Source: Halosaccharopolyspora lacisalsi (GTDB lineage Bacteria > Actinomycetota > Actinomycetes > Mycobacteriales > Pseudonocardiaceae). From it: DNA of 64,000 bases. The stretch is taken from positions 124,001 through 188,000 of the forward strand of contig NZ_JACGWZ010000004.1 of NCBI RefSeq assembly GCF_014137975.1, in the 5' to 3' direction. Positions within the stretch are counted from its first letter, which is position 1. Every line of letters starts with the position of its first letter. Below are positions 37,492 to 45,775 of the stretch, piece after piece. The position numbers and the translations under genes are program-made. The notes beneath the pieces are model-generated. The model saw nothing but the letters and a program-made list of their open reading frames with translations, ran no database searches and had not been told where the DNA came from.

Positions 37492-37510
37492 ATGTCGACT
37501 CTAGCGCTTA

Positions 37511-37524
37511 TTACCGGCCGGTAA
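37511..37524. promoter_or_regulatory. operator palindrome 2 of the fadAB promoter
   Basis: TTACCGGCCGGTAA is a perfect 14-bp palindrome sharing the 12-bp core of palindrome 1. Between the two copies, on the minus strand, TAGAGT (37502-37497) is a possible -10 for fadA, so binding would cover the promoter. Confidence 0.7.
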
Positions 37525-37573
37525 CCAATCGGCCCCGCAGTCGGTCCCTCGGTCGGCGTGATCCGTGGTGGTG

Positions 37574-38812
37574 TCAGGACACTCGCAGGGCGTCAACGAT
37601 GGCCTCGGCGGTGAGAGCGAGTTGCCACTCACGGGCACCGCCGGACCGGAGCGTCTCGGTGACGGACTCCACCGTCGGATCCTCCGGAGGTTGCCAGCAG
37701 AGGCGACGTACCAGGTCGGGTAGCAGCAGGTTCTCGGCCGGCAGCCGGTTCGCTTCGGCGATCCTGGTGAGCGTGTCCCGCACCGCCGTCAGTCGGGTGG
37801 CGGCCGCGGGGTCGCGCTCGGCCCAGCGATTCGCCGGCGGTGGCCCTTCCTGGGGAGGTGAGGGGTCGGGAAGCTCGCCCTTGGGCAGTTGCGCCGCCGT
37901 ACGCAGCGCGTTCATCCACACGCCCGATCGGCGACGCTGCTGCTTACCGCCGAAGACCGGCAGCGCGGTGAGTTCGGCCTCGTTCCGGGGAGTCGACCGG
38001 GCCGCCTGCACGATCGAGCTGTCCGGCAGCACCCGGCCGGGAGCGATGTCGCGCTCGCGTGCCAGCTTGTCCCGGGCCTGCCAGAGAGCCCGAACGGCCG
38101 CGAGCTGCCTGGGGCTGCGTACGCGGTGAATCCCCGAAGTGCGGCGCCAGGGTTCGGCGCGTGGTGCCGGGGGTGGCGCGGTGCGGATCGCCTCGAACTC
38201 CTCGTGTGCCCAGGAGAGCTTGCCCTGCCCGTCCAGCTCGGTTCGAAGCAGCGCGCGCAGCTCGAGCAGCAGCTCCACGTCCAGCGCGGCGTAGACCAGC
38301 CACTCCCGTGGCAGCGGACGGCGTGACCAGTCGGCCGCGCCGTGGCCCTTCTCGAGCTGGTAGGACAGCGTTCGCTCCACCAGCGCACCCAGCGAAACCC
38401 GGTCGAATCCGGCGAGTCGGGCGGCCAACTCGGTGTCGAACAGCCGGGCGGGGTGCAGGTCGAGCTCAGCCAGGCACGGCAGGTCCTGGGAGGCCGCGTG
38501 CAGGACCCATTCGGTCTCCGAGAGCGCTGTCACCAGCGGGGCGAGTTCGCCCCCGAGCGCGATCGGGTCGACCAGGACGGTCCCCGCACCTTCCCTGCGT
38601 AGTTGCACCAGGTAGGCACGTTGTGAGTACCGGTAGCCCGAAGCGCGCTCGGTGTCGATGGCGACCGGACCTCGCCCCGCCGCCAGCGTGTCGGCAACGG
38701 CGTGCAGCGTTTCCGGATCCTCGGTCACCGGTGGGGTGCCACCGGCGGGCTCGGTCAGCGGTACGGGGTCACAACGGGCGGTCCCGGCGGACTCAGAATG
38801 AGCAGCTTCCAC
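37574..38812 (-). CDS. rnd: ribonuclease D-like 3'-5' exonuclease with HRDC domain
   Basis: A 412-residue protein. The DEDDy exonuclease domain (about 30-215) shows Asp-Glu in AIDTERASGYRYSQRAY, Asp in HAASQDLPCLAEL, and Tyr-x3-Asp in VYAALDVELLLEL, all metal/catalytic positions. The HRDC helical domain (about 235-315) follows, with a further helical tail. It is expected to trim tRNA or other structured RNA 3' ends. GTG 38812 is the only start near the domain. The order dxs, RNase D, DUF3000, hemE is as I remember in mycobacteria. Confidence 0.9.
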   Translation of the reverse strand: MEAAHSESAGTARCDPVPLTEPAGGTPPVTEDPETLHAVADTLAAGRGPVAIDTERASGYRYSQRAYLVQLRREGAGTVLVDPIALGGELAPLVTALSETEWVLHAASQDLPCLAELDLHPARLFDTELAARLAGFDRVSLGALVERTLSYQLEKGHGAADWSRRPLPREWLVYAALDVELLLELRALLRTELDGQGKLSWAHEEFEAIRTAPPPAPRAEPWRRTSGIHRVRSPRQLAAVRALWQARDKLARERDIAPGRVLPDSSIVQAARSTPRNEAELTALPVFGGKQQRRRSGVWMNALRTAAQLPKGELPDPSPPQEGPPPANRWAERDPAAATRLTAVRDTLTRIAEANRLPAENLLLPDLVRRLCWQPPEDPTVESVTETLRSGGAREWQLALTAEAIVDALRVS

Positions 38813-38902
38813 GAGTATCAGACGATACGTGGTGCGCCGTGCTCATGGCCTGGGCCGGCCATGTCCGTCGGGTACCGACCGAACGTGACGACGATTACTC
38901 GT

Positions 38903-39619
38903 TCATCGGATCACCCCGGCTCGCATGGCCAAGGCCACCATCTGTGCCCGGTCGCCTGTACCCAGCTTGCGGCCGATCCGCGACAGGTGGCTCTTCACCG
39001 TGAGCGCGGACAGGTTCAGTGCCTCGCCGATCTCCTTGTTGGATCGACCGTCGGCCACCAGCTGGAGCACTTCGACTTCGCGCCCGGACAGTTCCCGTGG
39101 CGTGTTGTCGGTCCCCGGTACTCGCGTGCCCGCGGCCAGCACGGGGGCCACGCTGGGATCTGCGTAGACACCGCCGTCGAGAACGCGGCGCACCCCGTCG
39201 GTGACCACCATCGGAGAGGCCGACTTCAGCAGATACGCCTGTGCGCCTGCCTGGAAGGCGGCCCGGACCGCGTAGGGGTCATCGGACGAAGCGAGCACCA
39301 CGATCCGCGGCCAGCCTTGGGTGCGGAGTTCGGTAACCAGATCTATACCGGTTCCGTCGGGGAGCCCGAGATCGAGAATGGCGAGGTCGCACGGGCCGGT
39401 CGCCAGAGCACGAGCTCTGGCTTCGGCCATGGATGCGGCCTCGTGCACCGTGCCGGCTCCCATCTGCAGCAGACGGGAGGAGATGGCCTCCCGAAGCAGC
39501 GGATGGTCGTCCACCACGAGCACCGTGAACAGCTCTTCCCGCGGGTGCGGGACCATGTTGGCCGGCAACGCGCCGGCAGGCGTGGTACGAGCGGCCTGAG
39601 CTAAGCCGACGGCAGCCAC
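38903..39619 (-). CDS. NarL/FixJ-type response regulator (orphan)
   Basis: A 238-residue regulator. The receiver domain (about 30-145) has VLVVDDHPLLREAI, phospho-acceptor Asp in AILDLGLPDG, and Lys in LLKSASP. The C-terminal LuxR helix-turn-helix (about 170-235) has LSGREVEVLQLVADGRSNKEIGEALNLSALTVKSHLSRI. GTG 39619 has GGGAGG about 8 bases upstream. No histidine kinase gene is adjacent, so it is an orphan or pairs with a distant kinase. Confidence 0.88.
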   Translation of the reverse strand: MAAVGLAQAARTTPAGALPANMVPHPREELFTVLVVDDHPLLREAISSRLLQMGAGTVHEAASMAEARARALATGPCDLAILDLGLPDGTGIDLVTELRTQGWPRIVVLASSDDPYAVRAAFQAGAQAYLLKSASPMVVTDGVRRVLDGGVYADPSVAPVLAAGTRVPGTDNTPRELSGREVEVLQLVADGRSNKEIGEALNLSALTVKSHLSRIGRKLGTGDRAQMVALAMRAGVIR

Positions 39620-39936
39620 GTCACTACCTCCCTGGAGTCGGTCGTGCCCCCCGACCGGCACCGGGACTTTCGTCCAATCAGCCGCGCCACTGATCGACCG
39701 AAAGTGGTGTCGTCAGGAAGTAGCCTAACCGTCCGAGCGGGCTGATGGGACGATCAATCGGGTATGTATCCAATCGAGTTGCCGGAAAACCATGATCAAT
39801 TAACCCCTTTGGGGGTTATTGCTGAATCCTGTTAACGCCGAAGCGTGTTCATGCGACAAACAGGGTTTGAGCTTGGTGAAAAGGTTGTGCATTCAACCAA
39901 AGGGGAGCGGTGTCGACCGTCCGCGGCTCGTCGTCT
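39620..39936. other. region between the NarL-type regulator and the DUF3000 gene, 317 bases
   Basis: It contains the DUF3000 terminator-like hairpin (39801-39818) and the regulator's promoter region. GGTTAGGCTA on the minus strand at 39730-39721 resembles half of an IdeR box or simply a -10 element. No gene was recognised. It is more AT-rich than its surroundings. Confidence 0.5.
39801..39818 (-). terminator. weak hairpin downstream of the DUF3000 gene
   Basis: TAACCCC (39801-39807) pairs with GGGGTTA (39812-39818) around a TTTG loop, about 120 bases beyond the DUF3000 stop. It is a possible terminator of moderate strength. Confidence 0.4.
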
Positions 39937-40515
39937 TCAGCCCCGCTGGGGCCCCTCGCCCGAGCGGGGAGCGAGGATCGACACCCCCACCGGAGGCAGT
40001 CCGGCGGCGCTGGCCATCAGGTCGTGGAAGGCCATCGAGTGTGGCTCGAGGTGTGCGTCGAGAGGGGTCCACGAGCCACGCATCTCGAGATCGTGGCTAC
40101 GCTCCGGGCCGGCGATGTCGCCGAAGCGCGCCGAGGAGGTCAGCGTGACCGTCCCGCCGAGGGCCGTGTACGGGGCGCCCGACTTCTGGAGCGCTTCGGT
40201 CAGCCACGACCATCCGACGGCGGGCAGCATCGGGTCGGCGGCCAACTCGGGATCGAGTTCGACCTGCAGGTAGACGACCAGTCGCCACACCCCGTCCCAG
40301 TTCTCCTGACCGTTCGGATCGTGCAGCAGGATCAGTCGCGCCGTAGCCAGCTCTCCCGCGGGACCGTTGGCCTCTGCGGCCAGCGCGTGCGTCCACGGGG
40401 CCAACCGCCTGGGCGCGTCGACCTCGCCGACTTCGATCTCCGGTCGCGGGTCTGGCGACGTCAAAGCGGCCACTGCCTGCTGGAACACCTCGGGCACCAC
40501 CGACATCTCCGTCAC
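39937..40515 (-). CDS. DUF3000 family protein
   Basis: A 192-residue soluble protein with conserved features of DUF3000: [32 protein letters not shown] and [12 protein letters not shown]. It is mainly alpha/beta with no catalytic motif that I recognise. The family is confined to actinobacteria and usually sits between the RNase D and hemE genes, as here. The start (GTG 40515, or ATG 40506) lacks a clear ribosome site, so a leaderless message is possible. Confidence 0.82.
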   Translation of the reverse strand: MTEMSVVPEVFQQAVAALTSPDPRPEIEVGEVDAPRRLAPWTHALAAEANGPAGELATARLILLHDPNGQENWDGVWRLVVYLQVELDPELAADPMLPAVGWSWLTEALQKSGAPYTALGGTVTLTSSARFGDIAGPERSHDLEMRGSWTPLDAHLEPHSMAFHDLMASAAGLPPVGVSILAPRSGEGPQRG

Positions 40516-40691
40516 GGGGAGCAACTGTAGGCGTCTTGGTGCGGAGGGTGTCGGAGCCACGCCGTGTGATCATGGCACGAAGCGGTGAAGCCCTGACCGC
40601 ACCGTCTGTCGTGGCGTGCGAGGATAGCCCGGCCGGAGCCTGCGACCTCGGTGACTGTTCCTCCACTGCGACCGACCGGAAGCCCGTGAAG

Positions 40692-41774
40692 ATGACCAAT
40701 ACCCCCTCCGTCCCGGCGCGCCGGGACCTCGACGAAACTCCCCTGCTCGTCGCCGCGCGGGGAGGTGTTCCCGAACACACGCCGGTCTGGTTCATGCGTC
40801 AGGCGGGACGCTCGCTGCCCGAGTACCGCAAGGCCCGCGAGGGCACCTCGATGCTGCAGGCCTGCTTGACGCCGGAACTCGTGTGCGAGATCACCGCGCA
40901 GCCCGTGCGCCGTCACGGCGTCGACGCGGCGATCCTGTTCAGCGACATCGTGCTGCCGTTGTACGCGGCCGGAGTGGGACTGGACATCGTCCCCGGTACA
41001 GGTCCGGTCGTGGCCGAGCCGGTGCGTGAGCCCGCCGACGTGGCGGCCCTGCCGCGACTGACCCCGGAACAGGTGGAGCCGGTCGGTCGAGCCGTGACGA
41101 TGCTGTTGAGCGAGCTCGGCCGCACTCCGCTGATCGGTTTCGCCGGGGCACCGTTCACGCTGGCCTCCTACTTGATCGAAGGCGGGCCGAGTCGTAACCA
41201 CGAGCGCACCAAGGCCCTGATGCACTCCGACCCGGACACCTGGCACGCGCTGCTGGAGAAGCTGGCCGAGACGACACTGACGTTCCTGCGCGCGCAACTG
41301 GCCGCCGGCGTGGATGCCGTGCAGTTGTTCGACTCGTGGGCGGGTGCGTTGTCCCTGCGGGACTACCGCGAGTTCGTGCTCCCGCACAGCCGGCGGATCT
41401 TCGAGGGCGTTGCCGCCAGCGCCGAAGGAGTTCCGCGTATTCACTTCGGTGTCGGTACCGGTGAGCTGCTCGGCGCGATGACTTCGGCGGAAGCCGACGT
41501 GGTCGGGGTCGACTGGCGGGTCCCGCTCGATGCCGCGGCACACCGGGTGCGCGGATCGGGAACGCGGGAACCCGTGCTGCAGGGCAACCTCGACCCGGCG
41601 GTCCTGTTCGCCGGGAACGACGCCGTCGAGCGGGAAGTGCGTCGCATTCTCGACGAAGGCAGGCAGACCGGCGGACACATCTTCAACCTCGGTCACGGTG
41701 TACTTCCCGAGACCGATCCGGACGTGCTCACCCGGGTCGTCGAGCTCGTCCACACGGCGAGCCGGCGCCGGTGA
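40692..41774 (+). CDS. hemE: uroporphyrinogen decarboxylase
   Basis: Converts uroporphyrinogen III to coproporphyrinogen III. It is 360 residues with the signatures [18 protein letters not shown] (about 33-50), the catalytic Asp in [14 protein letters not shown] (about 84), and [17 protein letters not shown]. The ATG has GGAAG about 9 bases upstream; the in-frame extension towards 40536 is not conserved in character. The stop overlaps the next start (TGATG). It is the first gene of the hemE-hemY-hemQ unit. Confidence 0.95.
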   Translation: MTNTPSVPARRDLDETPLLVAARGGVPEHTPVWFMRQAGRSLPEYRKAREGTSMLQACLTPELVCEITAQPVRRHGVDAAILFSDIVLPLYAAGVGLDIVPGTGPVVAEPVREPADVAALPRLTPEQVEPVGRAVTMLLSELGRTPLIGFAGAPFTLASYLIEGGPSRNHERTKALMHSDPDTWHALLEKLAETTLTFLRAQLAAGVDAVQLFDSWAGALSLRDYREFVLPHSRRIFEGVAASAEGVPRIHFGVGTGELLGAMTSAEADVVGVDWRVPLDAAAHRVRGSGTREPVLQGNLDPAVLFAGNDAVEREVRRILDEGRQTGGHIFNLGHGVLPETDPDVLTRVVELVHTASRRR

Positions 41775-43228
41775 TGGCCGGGGCCAGGGTTGCCGTCGTC
41801 GGGGGCGGTGTGGCGGGATTGACCGCCGCGCACCGACTGCGGCGGGAACTGGGGCCGGAGGCCGACATCGTCGTGCTCGACCAGGCCGACCGACTAGGCG
41901 GCAAGCTCCGGACGGTGGAGCTGGCCGGGTGTGGCTACGACCTCGGGGCCGAGGCCTTCCTCGCCCGTCGTCCGGAAGTGCCACGGCTGGCCGCGGAACT
42001 CGGCCTGACCGACGAGCTCGTGAATCCGAGTTCGGCATCGGCCGCGCTCCGAGCCGGTGGTGCTCGGACCCGGTTGCCCGCCGAAGCGGTCATGGGGATT
42101 CCGGCCTCGGCCGAGTCGGCCCGCCACGTGCTGTCGGAAGCCGGTGTGCGAGCGATGCACGCCGAGTCCGCTCTGGAACCGTTGCGCATGGAGGGCGCCG
42201 ACGTCTCGGTGGGACGGTTGCTCCGCGAGCGGGTGGGCGACGAAGTCGTCGAGCGCCTCGTCGAGCCGCTGCTCGGCGGAGTCTACGCGGGTACTGCCGA
42301 TGCGCTGGGGTTGCGAGCCACGGTTCCCTCGTTGGCCGCGGCGCTGGACGCCGGCGCCGAGTCGATCACCGCGGCCGTGCGGGCCGCGCTTCCGACACCG
42401 GCTCCCGACCAGCAGAGCAAGCCGCCCGTTTTCGGGGCTTTCCGCTCCGGATACCGGACACTGATCGACCGACTCTCCGAGCGGAGCTCGGCGCGGGTGC
42501 GGCTGGGTCTGCCGGTGCGATCCCTGGAACGCTCGGACGGGGGCTGGCGGCTGCGGGTCGGCTCCGCGACGGGTGCCGAACTTCTCGACGTGGATGCCGT
42601 GGTGCTGGCGGTGCCCGCCCCCTCGGCCCGGCGCCTGCTGTCCGACGTGGTGCCCGCGGCGGCGGAGGGGATGGGGACGGTCGAGCTCGCCTCCACGGTG
42701 GTGGTGGGCATGGCCCTGCCTCCGGGAACGGAGCTGCCCGACGCGTCGGGCGTGCTGGTGGCCCGGGGAGAGACCCACTCCGACGGAACACCGTTCACGG
42801 CGAAGGCGTTCACGCTCTCCGACCGCAAGTGGCCGCACCTGCGCGGCAGCGGTGGAGAGGTGCTGCTCCGCGCTTCCGTCGGGCGCGGTGATGCCGCCGA
42901 GCTGCGCGTGGACGACGACGAGCTGCTTCGTCGGGTGCGTGCCGACCTCGCGGAGCTCACCGGTGTTCGAGCGGAGCCGGTGGACACCGCCGTGGCTCGC
43001 TGGGGAGGTGGACTGCCGCAGTACGGTGTCGGTCATCTCGACACCGTCGCCGGGATCGAGGAGGCCGTGGCGGGGGTGCCCGGTCTCGCCCTGGCCGGTG
43101 CGACCCTGCACGGTGTGGGAGTGCCCGCCTGCGTGGCCACTGGGGAGGCGGCAGCGACGGAAATCACCGACCACCTGTTGGCGCGGGGGCCGGTTCGTGG
43201 TGGGAAACTGGGAGCATGGCGCGCCTGA
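41774..43228 (+). CDS. hemY: coproporphyrinogen III / protoporphyrinogen oxidase (HemY, CgoX)
   Basis: An FAD-dependent oxidase of 484 residues. The N-terminal dinucleotide loop [17 protein letters not shown] (5-21), the amine-oxidase-like core, and the C-terminal FAD segment [17 protein letters not shown] are all present. In actinobacteria this enzyme oxidises coproporphyrinogen III to coproporphyrin III in the coproporphyrin-dependent heme route, consistent with hemQ next door. The start is ATG 41774 (TGATG overlap) or GTG 41771. The 3' end overlaps hemQ by 13 bases. Confidence 0.92.
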   Translation: MAGARVAVVGGGVAGLTAAHRLRRELGPEADIVVLDQADRLGGKLRTVELAGCGYDLGAEAFLARRPEVPRLAAELGLTDELVNPSSASAALRAGGARTRLPAEAVMGIPASAESARHVLSEAGVRAMHAESALEPLRMEGADVSVGRLLRERVGDEVVERLVEPLLGGVYAGTADALGLRATVPSLAAALDAGAESITAAVRAALPTPAPDQQSKPPVFGAFRSGYRTLIDRLSERSSARVRLGLPVRSLERSDGGWRLRVGSATGAELLDVDAVVLAVPAPSARRLLSDVVPAAAEGMGTVELASTVVVGMALPPGTELPDASGVLVARGETHSDGTPFTAKAFTLSDRKWPHLRGSGGEVLLRASVGRGDAAELRVDDDELLRRVRADLAELTGVRAEPVDTAVARWGGGLPQYGVGHLDTVAGIEEAVAGVPGLALAGATLHGVGVPACVATGEAAATEITDHLLARGPVRGGKLGAWRA

Positions 43229-43911
43229 ACTACTCCGAGCTCAACGACACCATCCGCTACACCATGTGGTCGGTCTTCCGGATCGAGCCGGGCATGCTGC
43301 CCGAGGAGCGGGACAAGGCCGCACAGCAGACGCAGGAGTACCTGGACGGTCTCGCGGACTCCGACGTGGTGGTGCGCGGTGTCTACGACGTCTCCGGCCT
43401 GCGTGCCGACGCCGACTTCATGATCTGGTGGCACTGCTCCGAGATCGAGACCCTCCAGGACGCCTACACGGGCTTCCGGCGGACGACTCCGCTGGGACAG
43501 GCTTCCGAGCCGGTGTGGAGCAACGTGGCCGTGCACCGGCCCGCGGAATTCAACAAGAGCCACGTTCCGGCCTTCCTCGCGGGCGAGGAGCCGAAGGACT
43601 ACGTGTGCGTCTACCCGTTCGTGCGCTCCTACGAGTGGTACCTGCTGCCGGACGAGGAACGGCGCGCGATGCTCGCCGGTCACGGCAAGGAGGCCCGGGA
43701 CTACCCGGACGTTCGGGCGAACACGGTTCCCGCCTTCGCACTCGGCGACTACGAGTGGATCCTGGCCTTCGAGGCGGACGAGCTGCACCGGATCGTCGAT
43801 CTGATGCGGCACCTGCGGGGAACCGAGGCTCGCAGGCACACGCGTTGGGAGACGCCGTTCTACACCGGTCACCGCCTAGATGTCGCCGCCCTCGTCGCGA
43901 AGCTGCCCTGA
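43216..43911 (+). CDS. hemQ: coproheme decarboxylase HemQ (chlorite-dismutase fold)
   Basis: Last enzyme of the coproporphyrin-dependent pathway: oxidative decarboxylation of coproheme to heme b. It has 231 residues. The fold signature includes FMIWWHCSE, the catalytic Tyr in [13 protein letters not shown] (about 134-146), and the proximal His region in [12 protein letters not shown] (about 156). It begins inside the end of hemY, so translation is coupled. No ferrochelatase gene (hemH) accompanies the cluster. Confidence 0.93.
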   Translation: MARLNYSELNDTIRYTMWSVFRIEPGMLPEERDKAAQQTQEYLDGLADSDVVVRGVYDVSGLRADADFMIWWHCSEIETLQDAYTGFRRTTPLGQASEPVWSNVAVHRPAEFNKSHVPAFLAGEEPKDYVCVYPFVRSYEWYLLPDEERRAMLAGHGKEARDYPDVRANTVPAFALGDYEWILAFEADELHRIVDLMRHLRGTEARRHTRWETPFYTGHRLDVAALVAKLP

Positions 43912-43960
43912 GCCGAGCGGATCCCCGAAGGTGCGCTTTTCGGGCGCTAATGCGCTGCCG

Positions 43961-44210
43961 GTGCGCTACAGGCGTGGTCTCGCGACGATTCAGATCCGGG
44001 AAATACCGGAGGAGGACTACGAGCAGCTCCGCGGGGATGCTCGTGCCCAGGGCAAGTCGCTGCAGGCGTACATGCGTGATGCGGCTATGGAGAGCGGCTT
44101 TTGTCGCCAAAGCCGACGTCATGGCCACGGTGCGCGAGGTAGCCAGAAGCACCGGGTCCGGAGTGTCCGTCGACTCCGTGCTGGAGGCCGAGGACGCGGG
44201 TCGTCGATGA
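43961..44210 (+). pseudogene. frameshifted FitA/VapB-like ribbon-helix-helix antitoxin
   Basis: The N-terminal part reads ATIQIREIPEEDYEQLRGDA and AQGKSLQAYMRDAAM, a ribbon-helix-helix DNA-binding domain of a type II antitoxin. After MRDAAMES the frame is lost around 44088-44098. The continuation AFVAKADVMATVREVAR ... EDAGRR lies in another frame and ends with TGA overlapping the toxin ATG (ATGA), as in intact operons. Restoring two bases (or removing one) would rejoin the protein. The start (GTG 43961) is tentative. Confidence 0.75.
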
Positions 44211-44610
44211 CCGAAGTCGCGGTTATCGACAGCTCGGCTGTTGTCTTCGCCTGCACGGATCCTTCGGAGGGGCGGAGCCCTTCTCCGTGCGCTTGTCACG
44301 GACTGAGTGCCGAGCTCCGCACCTGATCGATGCGGAAGTGGGCAATGTGATGCGTGAGCAGCTGCGCGCGGGCCTTGTCACCGAGGAAGCGGCGGCTTCG
44401 GCCCTGCGCACGACCAGGTACATGGTGGATCAACGTTACTCACATGGTGGTCCGCTGTCGGATGCGGCGTGGCGACTGCGTGGGGCGATCACGTCCTACG
44501 ATGCCCTGTACGGGGCGCTGGCCGAGACGCTGAGCGTTCCGCTGCTGATGACGGACAAGCGCCTGGCCGGGGCGCCGGGACTTCCCCGTGAGGTCGAAGT
44601 CGTGGCCTGA
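44207..44610 (+). pseudogene. frameshifted VapC-type PIN-domain toxin
   Basis: The N-terminal EVAVIDSSAVVFACTDPSE carries the first PIN aspartate. The frame then shifts around 44261-44272 in a G-rich run, and the rest (LIDAEVGNVMREQLRAG, TSYDALYGALAET, LLMTDKRLA) continues in a different frame with the remaining acidic residues intact. As written it would end after about 38 residues. PIN toxins are ribonucleases neutralised by the adjacent antitoxin; both partners are broken here. Confidence 0.75.
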
Positions 44611-44619
44611 ACCCCGCGC

Positions 44620-45039
44620 TCACTCGGCGGGGACGAGCCTCAGTGCCACCGAGTTGATGCAGTAACGCTGGTCGGTGGGGGTGTCGTAGCCCTCGCCGGA
44701 GAAGACGTGGCCGAGGTGACTGTGGCAGTTCGCGCACAGCACCTCAGTGCGGACCATCCCCATGCCGCGGTCCTCGCGCACGATCACCGCGTCGGAGTCG
44801 CGGGGGTCGTAGAACGACGGCCAGCCGCAGTGGGAGGCGAACTTGGTCTCACTGCGGAACAGTTCCGTTCCGCAGGCCCGGCACTCGTAGGAGCCGACGG
44901 TGTTCTCGTTGACGTAGGCACCGCTGAACGGGGGCTCGGTGGCGCCCTGGCGCAGCACCGCGTACTCCTCGGTGCCGAGCTGTTCCTTCCACTGCTGTTC
45001 GGACTTCGCGACCCGCGTGGATCCTGCTGCCGGTTCCAT
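44620..45039 (-). CDS. msrB: peptide-methionine (R)-S-oxide reductase
   Basis: Reduces methionine-R-sulfoxide in proteins. It has 139 residues with two zinc CxxC pairs (CRACG, CANCH), the SelR fold motif FASHCGWPSFYDP, and the catalytic cysteine in RYCINSVAL. All key residues are present. It converges on the broken toxin gene with a gap of 9 bases. Confidence 0.95.
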   Translation of the reverse strand: MEPAAGSTRVAKSEQQWKEQLGTEEYAVLRQGATEPPFSGAYVNENTVGSYECRACGTELFRSETKFASHCGWPSFYDPRDSDAVIVREDRGMGMVRTEVLCANCHSHLGHVFSGEGYDTPTDQRYCINSVALRLVPAE

Positions 45040-45081
45040 GCCTCCACACTAATACTTCGGTGCGGTGCCGCGTCGAAGCCG

Positions 45082-45396
45082 TCAGCCGAAGAAGACCGTC
45101 AGCATGAAGCCGAGAGCGTTCCATATCGTGAGCGCGACCCCGATGAGGATCAGCGTGACCACGCTGACCGCGAGCAACCGCCGCCCGCCACCGGTTCGGT
45201 TGGCGCTCTGCGCGAACTCCCCGACTCCCTGGAGCATCCCCTCGACGGTGGCCCTGGACTGGGACCGTTCCATCCGGTCCAGGTGAGCGGCGAACGCCTG
45301 GACCTCGGGGTCGTGCGGGTCGAGGCCGATCATGTCGTCGGCGAACCGGCCGGTCGGTCCTTCCGGCTCCTCGTCGTCCCGGCCGTGCTGTGCCAT
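45082..45396 (-). CDS. small single-pass membrane protein, unknown
   Basis: A 104-residue protein. The soluble N-terminal about 1-70 is acidic and helical (GLDPHDPEVQAFAAHLDRMERSQ), and one C-terminal transmembrane helix (about 74-102) ends in VFFG. There are no known motifs. It lies 42 bases upstream of msrB on the same strand and could be co-transcribed. I do not recognise the family. Confidence 0.65.
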   Translation of the reverse strand: MAQHGRDDEEPEGPTGRFADDMIGLDPHDPEVQAFAAHLDRMERSQSRATVEGMLQGVGEFAQSANRTGGGRRLLAVSVVTLILIGVALTIWNALGFMLTVFFG

Positions 45397-45616
45397 ATGC
45401 TCACGATAAACCCGTTCGACCGGGTCATGCTCTCTCGACGGTGCGGTTCACCAAAGGAGGAGCGGTTCGACCACACGCTGAGTGACGCAACCCACCAATC
45501 ATGTGGTCTGTCCGACATCTCGTCGGGGTGCATATCCCCTGACTGGCGGTATCACGTCGGACACCGCACGCAGCATTATCGGTGTCGCCGGTTTTCACTC
45601 GTTCCGGGAGGCTGCG

Positions 45617-45721
45617 ATGGTTCGCACTGAGGACAAGCCCGCCGAGACCGCCCAGCTGGGCGGTTGCAACTGCTGTGGTAGCTGCACTGGACCTTCGTGC
45701 GGATGTTGCTCCAGTTGCTGA
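45617..45721 (+). CDS. 34-residue cysteine-rich peptide with double-Gly leader-like segment and two CxCCxxC modules
   Basis: The ATG has GGGAGG 6 bases upstream. The first 16 residues (MVRTEDKPAETAQLGG) are charged and end in LGG, like a double-glycine leader. The last 18 hold eight cysteines as CNCCGSC, TGPS, CGCCSSC: two identical C-x-C-C-x2-C modules. A U-tailed terminator follows 6 bases after the stop, so this is a dedicated monocistronic gene. It could be a metallothionein-like metal chelator, a redox peptide or a precursor of a modified peptide. No maturase, protease or exporter gene adjoins it, so function is open. An in-frame extension from 45482 has no ribosome site. Confidence 0.72.
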   Translation: MVRTEDKPAETAQLGGCNCCGSCTGPSCGCCSSC

Positions 45722-45727
45722 ACTGAT

Positions 45728-45765
45728 GGGCGGTGTCCGGGGGAGCCCCGGGCACCGCCCGTTTT
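45728..45765 (+). terminator. rho-independent terminator of the cysteine-rich peptide gene
   Basis: A 15-bp stem with one G-U pair (45728-45742 with 45746-45760), a GAG loop and a GTTTT tail lies immediately after the peptide stop. Confidence 0.88.
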
Positions 45766-45775
45766 CTGGTCGTGT

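Noticed and set aside
39721-39730. IdeR (iron) box upstream of the NarL-type regulator
   Set aside because: Only one half of the 19-bp palindrome (GGTTAGGCTA) matches; the other half does not, and the sequence also reads as a -10 region.
45450-45470. Strong Shine-Dalgarno-like AAAGGAGGAG
   Set aside because: No ATG, GTG or TTG follows at usable spacing before a stop, so no gene could be assigned.
45482-45616. 79-residue version of the cysteine-rich peptide starting at a GTG
   Set aside because: There is no ribosome site at that start, while the internal ATG has GGGAGG at proper distance. The added residues also have no signal-peptide character.
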